Below the pieces are notes generated by a model that ran no database searches, was not told where the DNA came from, and saw only the letters and a program-made list of their open reading frames with translations. Below, one piece after another: positions 17,637 to 25,430 of a stretch of 64,000 nt of DNA; the stretch's first letter is position 1; each line of letters opens with the position of its first letter. The translations under genes were made by a program, and so were the position numbers. The stretch is from contig NZ_AP025321.1 of the NCBI RefSeq assembly GCF_036492835.1, forward strand, positions 1-64,000. Reading direction: 5' to 3'. Origin of the DNA: Fulvitalea axinellae. Lineage in GTDB: Bacteria > Bacteroidota > Bacteroidia > Cytophagales > Cyclobacteriaceae.

Positions 17637-17647
17637 ATTATGTTAAA

Positions 17648-17690
17648 TAGAAGGCAAGCGACAATTAGCTTCTATCTTCTTTTTGTTTGT
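17648..17690 (+). terminator. Weak hairpin plus T-rich tract
   Basis: TAGAAG (17648-17653) pairs with CTTCTA (17669-17674), followed by TCTTCTTTTTGTTTG. Likely terminator of the gene at 17439-17636; the T-rich tract may also belong to the origin. Confidence 0.4.
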
Positions 17691-17762
17691 TATTTTATTC
17701 TTTTTCTTTTTTTATTGTTTTAACCCTCCCTAATCAGTTGATTTAATGAATGATATAGCCGT

Positions 17763-17930
17763 AAAAGTGGAGGGTTTGTTACTTGGAAGCAGAGGATTTG
17801 TTATTTAATGGGAGAGGATTTGTTACCCAAAAGGGAGGGTTTGGTATCCTAAAAGTGGAGTATATGTTACTTTTAGCGAGGGATTGTTACCCTTTAATGT
17901 GAGGTTTTGGTATTTATGTGGAGTAATCAG
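17763..17930 (+). repeat. Iterons: about seven 22-bp direct repeats
   Basis: Directly repeated units of the type AGTGGAGGGTTTGTTACTT, with the GTTA/GGTA core at 17778, 17800, 17822, 17843, 17866, 17886 and 17909 (steps 22, 22, 21, 23, 20, 23). A partial eighth unit may follow at 17918. Steps of about two helical turns put all copies on one DNA face, as expected for Rep binding. They lie directly upstream of a Rep_3 gene. Confidence 0.85.
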
Positions 17931-17938
17931 TATATTTG
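17906..17938 (+). promoter_or_regulatory. Predicted rep promoter inside the last iterons
   Basis: TTTG (17906-17909), 21 nt, TATATTTG (17931-17938): a full match to the Bacteroidetes TTTG/TAnnTTTG promoter. It overlaps the last iterons, so Rep bound there would repress its own gene. The leader to the ATG at 18010 would be about 65 nt. Confidence 0.6.
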
Positions 17939-18009
17939 TGGCTTTAAAGACCTCATATATAGATAAAAACGGCCGTACTAATTACCCTCTACCAATCACC
18001 AGCAAAAAC

Positions 18010-19389
18010 ATGACCGGAACCACTCCCCAAATACGGGATTACCGAATTGTCAAATCAAACAAGGTAGTCAACTCCAAAACCCTCTTTACGGCCACACAGC
18101 AAAAGATAGTCGCGTTGGGCTTGTACAAGCTCCGCAACAATCCCGAACAGTACGAGGATATCGTCGTATACCTCTCCGAAGTCACCGCGGACGCCGACAA
18201 AAGGGGAGGAGGCTACTACGAGCGTATCAAGGAAGGGGCGAAGGGTCTTACTGGATCCTCCATCCAGATAGAAAACGAGGACGGCTCCTGGGAATCCCTC
18301 TCTTTCGTAACCCACGTTCAGGGCAAAAAAGGCCAAGGCTATATCCTTATCTCTTTCCACAAGCGGGTTCTCCCCCTGCTAGTCAATATGCAGAAAGAGT
18401 TTACTCAGTACCGTTACGGGTTTATTTACCGGATGCAGAGTTGCTACTCCATCCGTATCTACGAGCTGATGATCCAGTATTATCCCAATATCAAGCACCG
18501 TAGCTTTACCGTTGAGCGATTTCGCCTGCTTATGAACCTTGAGCGCAAATACAAAAAATTCGCCGATTTCCGGAAAAACGTTCTGGACGTGGCCCTCAAG
18601 GAGATTAACGCCCTTACCGACATCAACCTATCCTACAAGCTCAAGAAAAGGGGGAGGGCGTTCTCCGAAATTGAGTTCGTCATCCGCGCCAACAGCGCCC
18701 TGACGGCCATCAAAAAGGACAGGCCCCCAAAACCGAAGACCCTTGAACTTTTCCCGCCCCAAGAAGAGAATCCTGTTCGGGACACCAACCAAACCCAAGA
18801 GTCTCTCGAGCTCTTGCCTGTAGAAAAAGAAGAAAGAAGTACCGTCCTAAGCCCGGTACTATATACTCGCCTTTCCGGGAAATACGGCACCGAGTACCTT
18901 GATTTTGTCATCGACAAAGTTATCCAAAAGGAAAACGTTAAGTCAGTGCCCGCTTATGTCAACCAAGCCTTGCTCAAGGACTATTACAAGGAAGACTTCA
19001 GGGAGATCCTGACGAAACGGGAGCGCGTGGCCGAAAAAAGACGCAAAGAGGAAGAGAAAGCGAAGCAAAAAGAACTCGCCGACAAAATCAGCAAAGCCTA
19101 CAACGACTTCACCCTGACCTTGGTGGAAAAATACGCCCACTTCGTCACCGAAGACGATATCCATGATTTTATCAAAGAAAATTCCTCCAACGTATTCCTG
19201 AAAAAATATGGAAGGACCCTGCTTGACGGCAAAGAGGATCCAAAAGCACTGTATTCGCTGACAATGTGGTTCGTCCGCAAATACGCCGACGAACTCTTCC
19301 CCGACGACAACGACGCCTTCCTGGTCGACTTCGACAATTTCACCGAAACATACACCAAGAAAACCATCCATGCCCCCCAAAAAGATTAA
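18010..19389 (+). CDS. rep: Plasmid replication initiator, Rep_3 family
   Basis: 459 residues from the ATG at 18010. The frame is open from 17884, but that part lies within the iterons and promoter, so the later start is chosen. Residues 12-240 match the Rep_3/RepB winged-helix initiator pattern: IVKSNKVVNSKTLFTATQQK, the YRYGFIYRMQSCYSIRIYEL segment and FADFRKNVLDVALKEINAL, ending in KKRGRAFSEIEFVI. The C-terminal half is Lys/Glu-rich and helical, longer than in minimal Rep_3 proteins (about 250-350 residues). It would bind the iterons at 17763-17930 to start theta replication and probably represses its own promoter. Strong evidence that this stretch is plasmid or secondary-replicon DNA. Confidence 0.92.
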   Translation: MTGTTPQIRDYRIVKSNKVVNSKTLFTATQQKIVALGLYKLRNNPEQYEDIVVYLSEVTADADKRGGGYYERIKEGAKGLTGSSIQIENEDGSWESLSFVTHVQGKKGQGYILISFHKRVLPLLVNMQKEFTQYRYGFIYRMQSCYSIRIYELMIQYYPNIKHRSFTVERFRLLMNLERKYKKFADFRKNVLDVALKEINALTDINLSYKLKKRGRAFSEIEFVIRANSALTAIKKDRPPKPKTLELFPPQEENPVRDTNQTQESLELLPVEKEERSTVLSPVLYTRLSGKYGTEYLDFVIDKVIQKENVKSVPAYVNQALLKDYYKEDFREILTKRERVAEKRRKEEEKAKQKELADKISKAYNDFTLTLVEKYAHFVTEDDIHDFIKENSSNVFLKKYGRTLLDGKEDPKALYSLTMWFVRKYADELFPDDNDAFLVDFDNFTETYTKKTIHAPQKD

Positions 19390-19391
19390 CC

Positions 19392-19424
19392 GGTGTAGAG
19401 ACATGGCATGCCTTGTCTAACACC
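19392..19424. repeat. Palindromic repeat behind rep (REP/MITE-like)
   Basis: AGACATGGCATGCCTTGTCT (19399-19418) is a 20-nt palindrome with a single mismatched pair, extended by imperfect GGTGT/ACACC arms. Palindromes of the GTAGAGAC...GTCTCTAC type are common dispersed repeats in Bacteroidetes and cyanobacteria (from memory). It lies 3 nt after the rep stop, so it may also act as a terminator. Confidence 0.55.
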
Positions 19425-19630
19425 CGAATGGTCCCGAAATATTATGCATTTGAACAAAATTATTCTTGCTTTATTCGTATAATTCTTCGATCAATTATTG
19501 ACACCAATACGTTCCAAAAAACTAATCTCAGGCCTTTATTTTTCTTCCATAACCACAATGCTTTTGGATGGAAGAAAAATTTGTAGCCGTATTTAGAAGA
19601 TTTTTTGGTTACTTTTTTATCGTCAACTGA

Positions 19631-19670
19631 GCGATAGCGATCTCATGAACACCGCAGAAAGCAAACAAAG
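19631..19670. repeat. 40-nt imperfect direct repeat, copy B (right of rep)
   Basis: Second copy of the repeat at 16821-16860, same orientation, with the identical 16-mer at 19635-19650. Confidence 0.6.
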
Positions 19671-19869
19671 CAGGTGAGTAAAAAGTAACACCGGGGTCTG
19701 TTAAGTGTAACATGTCAATGGTTTCGGAATACCGTATTTTTAATCCCAATAATTATGTCGTAGTGCATAACACGCAATACCAAACCAATACCTTCCCTTT
19801 TTCCCAAACAATCCGTAATATTGGGTACCGCCGTCCGTACCCCTAACCAGTTACCCCGTGCCCGACAGA

Positions 19870-21429
19870 ATGAAACTACCCATAGGTATACAAGATTTCA
19901 GAACCCTCCGTACCGAAGGGTACCTCTACGTCGACAAAACAAGACAGCTCCACCGGCTTATCGGATCAAGCAAATACATCTTCGTTTCCAGACCCCGCCG
20001 TTTCGGAAAATCCCTTCTTGTCAGCACGCTCAAAGAACTCTTCTCAGGATCCGAAGAACTCTTCCGTGACCTCTGGATCGCCGACCGTGTCGATTGGTCA
20101 GGGATTGCGTCCCCGGTTATCTATATCGATTTCAACAGGCTCGACTACCGGGGCCAAAGCCTGCAAATTGCCTTGGCCCGTCAGATGGACAACTGCGCGG
20201 CCTCCTTCGGCCTGGAACTGCGAAGCGAAAGCCCCAAGGACAAATTCAACGAACTGCTCGAGACCCTGGCGAAAACAAAAGGAAAGGCCGTTGTCTTGGT
20301 CGACGAATATGACAAGCCCATAACCGATTTTCTGGGCGACACGGAGGCGATGAAAACGAACGTGGACACGCTCAAAAATTTCTACGCCACCCTTAAGTCC
20401 CAAGACGCCAATATCCGTTTCGCCCTGCTTACAGGTGTCTCCAAATACGGAAAAGTCTCCATCTTCTCCGACCTCAACAACCTCGATGATATCACCCTTG
20501 AGGAAGACTACGCCGACATCGCTGGCTATACCCAGCGGGAGATCGAAGATAATTTCGGGGAATGGATAGACAGAGTGGCCGAAAAAAGAAAAATGCCCCG
20601 CGCCGAAGTGATGCGGAACATGAAAGACTGGTACAACGGATACGCCTGGGCCGAAGGGCAGGGGATATACAATCCCTTCTCCATCCTGAACTTCTTCAAA
20701 AAAGCGCGCTTCGACAATTATTGGTTTTCCACCGGAACCCCCACGTTCCTCACCAAAGCCCTTACCGACGCCCGCATTCCCGCCTACGAGCTAGAGTCCG
20801 TATACGGTTCGGATACCCTGCTCGACAGCGCCGACATCCAGCACGTGGACCTCTACTCGCTCCTTTTCCAAACCGGATACCTGACCGTCAAGGAAAGGCA
20901 GGATATGCCCGGTGGGCACGTTTCATACCGGCTTTCTTATCCCAACAAGGAAGTGCGCCACTCCTTCCTGCGCTATGTCCTGGCCGAATATATGGGAGGC
21001 CCCGTCACCCAAACCGAAAGTAACGTAAGCCTCAAGGCTACCCGGGCCCTGCTGGCGCAAGACCTCGAAACCTTTTTCGAAGTGCTGAGAACCGTATTCG
21101 AAACGGTTCCGTATTCCATCACCGCCAATAGGGAGTCATACTTCCACGCCATTACGCACGTGGTATTGAGTCTCACGGGGATGCAGGTCTATTCCGAAGC
21201 CCAAACCGCCCAAGGTCGCATAGACGCCGTCTTGGAGGCTCCTGACGCGTTCTACGTCTTCGAGTTCAAGCTCGACGCCAGCGCCCGCCAAGCCCTCGAC
21301 CAGATACGGGACCGACAATACTACGCCCGCTACGCCAACACCGGCAAAAAATCCGTCCTGATAGGCGTCAACTTCTCCACCGAAACCCGGAATATCCAAG
21401 AGTGGGAAGCGCGTACGGTTTTGGGATAA
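19870..21429 (+). CDS. AAA-ATPase-like protein with C-terminal PD-(D/E)XK nuclease domain
   Basis: 519 residues from the ATG at 19870 (a GTG four codons earlier is possible; family members start MKLPIGIQDF). Residues 1-250 are the AAA-ATPase-like domain (PF09820 type): YVDKTRQLHRLI, Walker A RPRRFGKSLL, Walker B KAVVLVDEYDKPI. The C-terminal 110 residues are the PDDEXK_9-type nuclease fold with GRIDAVLEAPDAFYVFEFKL as the catalytic D ... ExK. The family is very common and multi-copy in Bacteroidetes; its role is not established (mobile or defence-linked nuclease is suggested). More GC-rich than its surroundings, which fits independent acquisition. It converges on the fibre gene at 21501, with a two-way terminator between. 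Confidence 0.88.
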   Translation: MKLPIGIQDFRTLRTEGYLYVDKTRQLHRLIGSSKYIFVSRPRRFGKSLLVSTLKELFSGSEELFRDLWIADRVDWSGIASPVIYIDFNRLDYRGQSLQIALARQMDNCAASFGLELRSESPKDKFNELLETLAKTKGKAVVLVDEYDKPITDFLGDTEAMKTNVDTLKNFYATLKSQDANIRFALLTGVSKYGKVSIFSDLNNLDDITLEEDYADIAGYTQREIEDNFGEWIDRVAEKRKMPRAEVMRNMKDWYNGYAWAEGQGIYNPFSILNFFKKARFDNYWFSTGTPTFLTKALTDARIPAYELESVYGSDTLLDSADIQHVDLYSLLFQTGYLTVKERQDMPGGHVSYRLSYPNKEVRHSFLRYVLAEYMGGPVTQTESNVSLKATRALLAQDLETFFEVLRTVFETVPYSITANRESYFHAITHVVLSLTGMQVYSEAQTAQGRIDAVLEAPDAFYVFEFKLDASARQALDQIRDRQYYARYANTGKKSVLIGVNFSTETRNIQEWEARTVLG

Positions 21430-21442
21430 TAGAGACCTACAA

Positions 21443-21482
21443 CCAAAAAAGGTAAACCTCAAATTGAGGTTTACCTTTTTTT
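21443..21482. terminator. Bidirectional terminator
   Basis: A perfect palindrome: GGTAAACCTCAA (21451-21462) pairs with TTGAGGTTTACC (21464-21475), flanked by A6 on the left and T8 on the right. It therefore terminates both the AAA gene (plus) and the fibre operon (minus). Confidence 0.85.
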
Positions 21483-21500
21483 CTTTCTAAATCACACCGT

Positions 21501-23177
21501 TTATTTCCCTTTGGCTGAAAGGATAAGCTTCCTCAGGGCAGCCAATTCCGCTTCCATGCGCTCTATTTTATCCATTTTTTCTTTTAGGATCTTGTTTTCG
21601 TTTTTTAAGATTCCGATTTGTTTGTTTTGGTCAATAGCGTAAAGTGTCAGTTCCTCGATTTTACGCAACAGTTTTGCGTCCATAGCGCCCAAATCCACTC
21701 CGTCTTTTTCAACTTCCCCGGCCGATGGGATATGTTCCAAATGGCCGTGTTTGGTGATAAACGCTTCGACATCTTTAAGACTGGCCAAATTATAACTGTC
21801 TTCAAAAACAAAGTCTGACCATCCGTCCAAAGATACTTTAACCTCTTGCGCTTTGACTTTCCCTTTTACCGCAAGTCGGTAGATGCCGGGATTGGTGGTT
21901 CCGATGCCAATATGCCTATTATGTCTCAAGATGCTCAATGCGGGGATGTCGTTTTGGGGGTCGGCGTCAAGAGCATGATGCATTCCAATGTCCAATCTGT
22001 TCTTATCAGCTTCGTAATGTAAATAGGCGCCTGCAAAAGCAGCTTCCGTAAATCGTATTTTACTGCCGTCAGATATATTTGGCATTGATTCTATACGGAG
22101 GGTTGGCCTCTCTGACTTGATGTGAAGGAGGTGGAAGGGAGCATTTGTTCCGATCCCGACATCGCCTTTGTGGTTGATTGTCATTCGCTTTTTTAGGCTA
22201 CCATTATTATAAGTATAGAAGTGCATGTCAGACATACTATTTGCGCCAATTTGTTGTAATTGTATTTTACCTGTGGCTGACCAATCGCTTCTGTTATGAA
22301 ATTCAAGAGATGTTGATTGATTTGATCCTCCGCCGGAATTAACTAAGGAAAGAACCCGCGCTTCTGAATTGGGTGAAGATTGTCCTAGTTGGGCGATAGG
22401 GGAAGGCTCACGACTAGTTTTTGTCCCAACATTTAGTAGTGACCCAGGTGAGGTATTGCCAATGCCTACATACCCATTTGATTTTATAAATAGTCGGGTT
22501 AAATAGCTCCCTTGTGGGTATTTTTGAGAAGCGTTTTCGTTATAGCCGATAAAAAAATTATTATCAGAGTTTATAAAGTTATACACAGAGGATCCTGTAC
22601 TGTTCTCAAATAGAAGTCCTCCAGGGCTATAATATCCACTAGAATGTTTAATATGTACTTTCGAGAGAGGAGTCGATGTTCCCAATCCGATATGGCTATT
22701 ATTCCGGTCAACAGCCAAAGCCATAACGTCCGGTTGCCCAATGATGCCGACTCCGTTACCGGAATTTGCCCTGAGCAGAGACCAGTCTCCCAAGTCACTA
22801 TCTCTATAGATTACAAGTTTCGCCTCGCCATCATGCATATTAAATGATTTGGAAAACACGTTTTCTCTGACTTCAAGAGTTCCTGTTTTCGCATCAAGAA
22901 TCATGGGGTAATAGTTTGGTGTAGTGGCATTCTGGCCTGTTCCCCAGTAAAACCTTCCATTAACGTGAAAGCCAAACATCAATTCTGAAAGTTGCCCCGG
23001 ATTAAAAACCAAGGCTCCGAAACCCGCGTCGCTAAACTGTATTTTATTATAAAACCCATTTACCGAACTAATAGAATTATTGCCTTGTACAGTAATTCCT
23101 TCATCAGTCTGACAATAACTTTTTTGAGTGATACCTGTAAAAAAAACTATCCAGATAAGGGTTAAAAATCGCTTCAT
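21501..23177 (-). CDS. Exported tail-fibre-like protein with IEELTLY C-terminal module
   Basis: 558 residues from the ATG at 23177, one base after the stop of the upstream gene. An ATG at 23189 is in frame but would overlap that gene and lengthen the signal peptide (MKRFLTLIWIVFFTGITQKS). The body has several fibre motifs: IGLGTSTPLSKVHIKH, VGIGNTSPGSLLNVG, VGIGTNAPFHLLHIKS, IGIGTTNPGIYRLAVKG. From about residue 435 comes the WSDFVFEDSYNLASLKDVE / HLEHIPSAGEVEKDGVDLG flavour of the shared module, then IEELTLYAIDQNKQI and a coiled coil. Last gene of a three-gene minus-strand operon, closed by the terminator at 21443-21482. Confidence 0.85.
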   Translation of the reverse strand: MKRFLTLIWIVFFTGITQKSYCQTDEGITVQGNNSISSVNGFYNKIQFSDAGFGALVFNPGQLSELMFGFHVNGRFYWGTGQNATTPNYYPMILDAKTGTLEVRENVFSKSFNMHDGEAKLVIYRDSDLGDWSLLRANSGNGVGIIGQPDVMALAVDRNNSHIGLGTSTPLSKVHIKHSSGYYSPGGLLFENSTGSSVYNFINSDNNFFIGYNENASQKYPQGSYLTRLFIKSNGYVGIGNTSPGSLLNVGTKTSREPSPIAQLGQSSPNSEARVLSLVNSGGGSNQSTSLEFHNRSDWSATGKIQLQQIGANSMSDMHFYTYNNGSLKKRMTINHKGDVGIGTNAPFHLLHIKSERPTLRIESMPNISDGSKIRFTEAAFAGAYLHYEADKNRLDIGMHHALDADPQNDIPALSILRHNRHIGIGTTNPGIYRLAVKGKVKAQEVKVSLDGWSDFVFEDSYNLASLKDVEAFITKHGHLEHIPSAGEVEKDGVDLGAMDAKLLRKIEELTLYAIDQNKQIGILKNENKILKEKMDKIERMEAELAALRKLILSAKGK

Positions 23178-23178
23178 A

Positions 23179-24183
23179 TTATTTGTCATTTAAAAGTTGC
23201 TCTACAAGTTTCTCCAAACGTTTGATTTTACTTTCCTGCTCAATGGTGTATAGTGTTAGCTCTTCAATCTTTTGCAATAGCTGAATTTGGAATTCCCCAG
23301 AATTAAGTCCACTTTTTATCATTTCAGAAGCAGGGGCAATCTCTGGTAAATGTTTTTCCTTTTTTATATAGACCTCTACATCTGATAACTCCGGTAAGTT
23401 GTATTCTTCATCAAATACAAAGTCGGCTCCAGCCTGTAAATCGATTTTTACCTCTTTTGCGTGGACCTTTCCTGCTACTGTCAATAGGGCTGAGCGACCA
23501 ACAACACCATGTACTATTTTTATTTCTTTTCCAACTAATGACCATGTTTCCTCTCCTTCTCCGATACTAAATGCTCCGTTACCTATTCCAACTATACCAC
23601 CTCCATTCTCAATATGGTACCCTGCCGATCTTACGATTCCATTTACATGGAGTCTTTGTACAGGAGAAATATTACCTATACCGACATATTGGTTATGTCT
23701 TAGAACTGTAATGGAGGGCACGTCACTCCCCAACTCCTCATCGGCAACATGATGCATACCGATATCAAATCTGTTTTTGTCAGCTTCATAGTGCATATAG
23801 GCTCCTTGGAAAAAGTACTCTGTAAATCGAATCTTACCCCCTATACTATTATTCACCTTCGATTGAATACGTAAAACAGGGTTCGTTGCATTTAAATGCA
23901 GAAGATGTTGAGGAGAACTAATTCCAATCCCTAAGGCTTTTCCTATGTAAGTATAATCATGGTCATGGGTGAAATAGTAACTATAATTACCACCAAAGCT
24001 TGGGGTTGTACCGATTCTAAGCCTTGCTTTGTTGGTGTCCACCGTTTCTGGGGACAGGATTATGTTTTTGTTGCTAGTAGCAGGCATTTTGAAGGTAATG
24101 TCAGACCCTTCGTGGTTTATTTCCTGCGCTTTTCCTATTAGCGCAACCATACAGAGTAATCCGCAGACAATAAAAATTCTCAT
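23179..24183 (-). CDS. Exported short tail-fibre-like protein with IEELTLY C-terminal module
   Basis: 334 residues with signal peptide MRIFIVCGLLCMVALIGKAQ. The body shares a segment with the next gene (GGKIRFTEYFFQGAYMHYEA; DKNRFDIGMHH; SITVLRHNQYVGIG), so part of the head region is paralogous as well as the tail. The shared module covers residues 225-334 (AKEVKIDLQAGADFVFDEEY; HLPEIAPASEMIKSGLNSG; LLQKIEELTLYTIEQESKI). Stop and next start are 1 nt apart, so the two genes are translated together. Confidence 0.85.
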   Translation of the reverse strand: MRIFIVCGLLCMVALIGKAQEINHEGSDITFKMPATSNKNIILSPETVDTNKARLRIGTTPSFGGNYSYYFTHDHDYTYIGKALGIGISSPQHLLHLNATNPVLRIQSKVNNSIGGKIRFTEYFFQGAYMHYEADKNRFDIGMHHVADEELGSDVPSITVLRHNQYVGIGNISPVQRLHVNGIVRSAGYHIENGGGIVGIGNGAFSIGEGEETWSLVGKEIKIVHGVVGRSALLTVAGKVHAKEVKIDLQAGADFVFDEEYNLPELSDVEVYIKKEKHLPEIAPASEMIKSGLNSGEFQIQLLQKIEELTLYTIEQESKIKRLEKLVEQLLNDK

Positions 24184-24245
24184 GAAATGGATATTTATAG
24201 TTGAATAGTTCTTGTAACCCTTATAGACCGGCTAAAAAGGTGTAG

Positions 24246-25193
24246 TCATTTTCCTCCCTTGGACCTAAGGGAATCCACCTCTTGTTTAAGGTCGAGAAGT
24301 TGTTCTTGAAGCTGAATCTGATGGAGCGTCAACTCCTCGATCTTCTGCAAAAGTTTCATATTCATTTTCCCCAAATCCACACCTTCTTTCTCCATTTCCT
24401 TCGCCGATGGGATCTCCGGAAGGTGCTGATGATCCTCGATATATTGTTTGGTTTCCAAAAGGCTTCGAAGGTTGTAATCTTCCGCAAACACATAGTCGGG
24501 GGCGTTTACAACCTGTACTTTCACTTCTTCACTCGTGATTTTACCATCTACACCCAACTGACCTTCTAACCATGAGTCCCCTTTTACGTATAGCTTTTTA
24601 TGTTTAGAATTTGGTGTGAAATCTCCAATTACAAGTTCTCCATTAATGCAAGAAGGAGAGTCTTTTGACCTAAAAATTATCTGATATTGTCCTAAGTGGT
24701 CCTTAAGCCATAATTGGCCAGATCCATCGGTTGTAGCTTCAAACCTGGATACAATTGTGTTGTTGAAATTTTTAAGATCTAAAGCCTTAAAATAATCACC
24801 TTGGTTTTGCTTTAATTCAACATTGCCACTAGTGAAAATATTTCCCGTGAATTCTGTTTCCCCCTTAACAAATAACTTTCTGCCTTTTGATGATGATGGA
24901 ACTTCACCCAATACTAAGTCCCCGACAATAAAAGAAGGGGATGTTCCGCTTTTAAAATATACTTTATAGTTACTTGAAGGGTCCCTTAGCCATAATTGAC
25001 CTGATCCGTCGTTTGTAGCTTCAAGGCGCGACACTATATTACCATGATAGTTAGCTACATCATAAGCCCGGAAACTACCGGACGACGTTTGCCTTATTAG
25101 TACATTTCCCTCTTCAGGGAATGAATTACTTTGTGCGAAAACCATCGGGAAACCGAAAATAAATACGGACAATAGCGTGAAAATATTCTTCAT
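24246..25193 (-). CDS. Exported fibre-like protein with two internal repeats and IEELTLY module
   Basis: 315 residues with signal peptide MKNIFTLLSVFIFGFPMVFA. Residues 25-210 are two tandem repeats of about 95 residues: GNVLIRQTSSGSFRAYD ... DGSGQLWLRD ... GRKLFVKGETEF and GNVELKQNQGDYFKALD ... DGSGQLWLKD ... HKKLYVKGDSWL. The C-terminal 100 residues are the shared module (APDYVFAEDYNLRSLLETK; HLPEIPSAKEMEKEGVDLG; LLQKIEELTLHQIQLQEQL). First gene of the second fibre operon; 62 nt before the next. The repeats suggest a head that grew by duplication. Confidence 0.85.
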   Translation of the reverse strand: MKNIFTLLSVFIFGFPMVFAQSNSFPEEGNVLIRQTSSGSFRAYDVANYHGNIVSRLEATNDGSGQLWLRDPSSNYKVYFKSGTSPSFIVGDLVLGEVPSSSKGRKLFVKGETEFTGNIFTSGNVELKQNQGDYFKALDLKNFNNTIVSRFEATTDGSGQLWLKDHLGQYQIIFRSKDSPSCINGELVIGDFTPNSKHKKLYVKGDSWLEGQLGVDGKITSEEVKVQVVNAPDYVFAEDYNLRSLLETKQYIEDHQHLPEIPSAKEMEKEGVDLGKMNMKLLQKIEELTLHQIQLQEQLLDLKQEVDSLRSKGGK

Positions 25194-25302
25194 AAGACAT
25201 GTGTTTTTTTAACTCGGATTTAAATACATTAATTGGAATTGGTAAGGAGCCTTGTCTGACGTTAACGATAGGCATTTCAAAAATTACTGGATTATTGAGC
25301 CC

Positions 25303-25328
25303 AAAAAAAGCCCGGAACAAGTCCGGGC
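25303..25328 (-). terminator. Rho-independent terminator after parB
   Basis: GCCCGGA (25310-25316) pairs with TCCGGGC (25322-25328); on the minus strand it is followed by T7. It ends the parA-parB transcript about 100 nt past the parB stop and separates it from the second fibre operon. Confidence 0.8.
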
Positions 25329-25430
25329 CGGTTGACGCAAATGTCTAAATATTTAAATCGTATCGCAATTTTTAACTTATGCGATTAAAGAATAATTTCC
25401 CTGTTTGAATCTTAGATAAATGGGAGAGTA

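Larger units (their letters stand above)
17637..18009 (+). other. Predicted replication origin region
   Basis: 373 nt between the small gene and rep. From left to right: a 6-bp hairpin and a T-rich tract (17670-17722) that could be the unwinding element, then iterons (17763-17930), then the rep promoter overlapping the last iterons. No gene. The layout is typical of theta-replicating iteron plasmids. Confidence 0.7.
19390..19869. other. Intergenic region after rep
   Basis: 480 nt with no convincing gene. It holds a palindromic repeat at 19392-19424 and the second 40-nt direct repeat at 19631-19670. The remainder up to the start of the AAA gene shows no signal I can name. Confidence 0.6.

Noticed and set aside
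17884-18009. Upstream extension of rep to an ATG at 17884
   Set aside because: It would cover the iterons and the promoter, and the extra 42 residues show no similarity to Rep_3 proteins.
19870-21429. AAA/PD-(D/E)XK gene considered as the nuclease of a restriction system
   Set aside because: No methyltransferase or specificity gene nearby; the family is usually a stand-alone gene in Bacteroidetes.
25126-25320. 64-codon minus-strand frame upstream of the second fibre operon
   Set aside because: Overlaps the fibre gene start and the parB terminator; no domain or signal.
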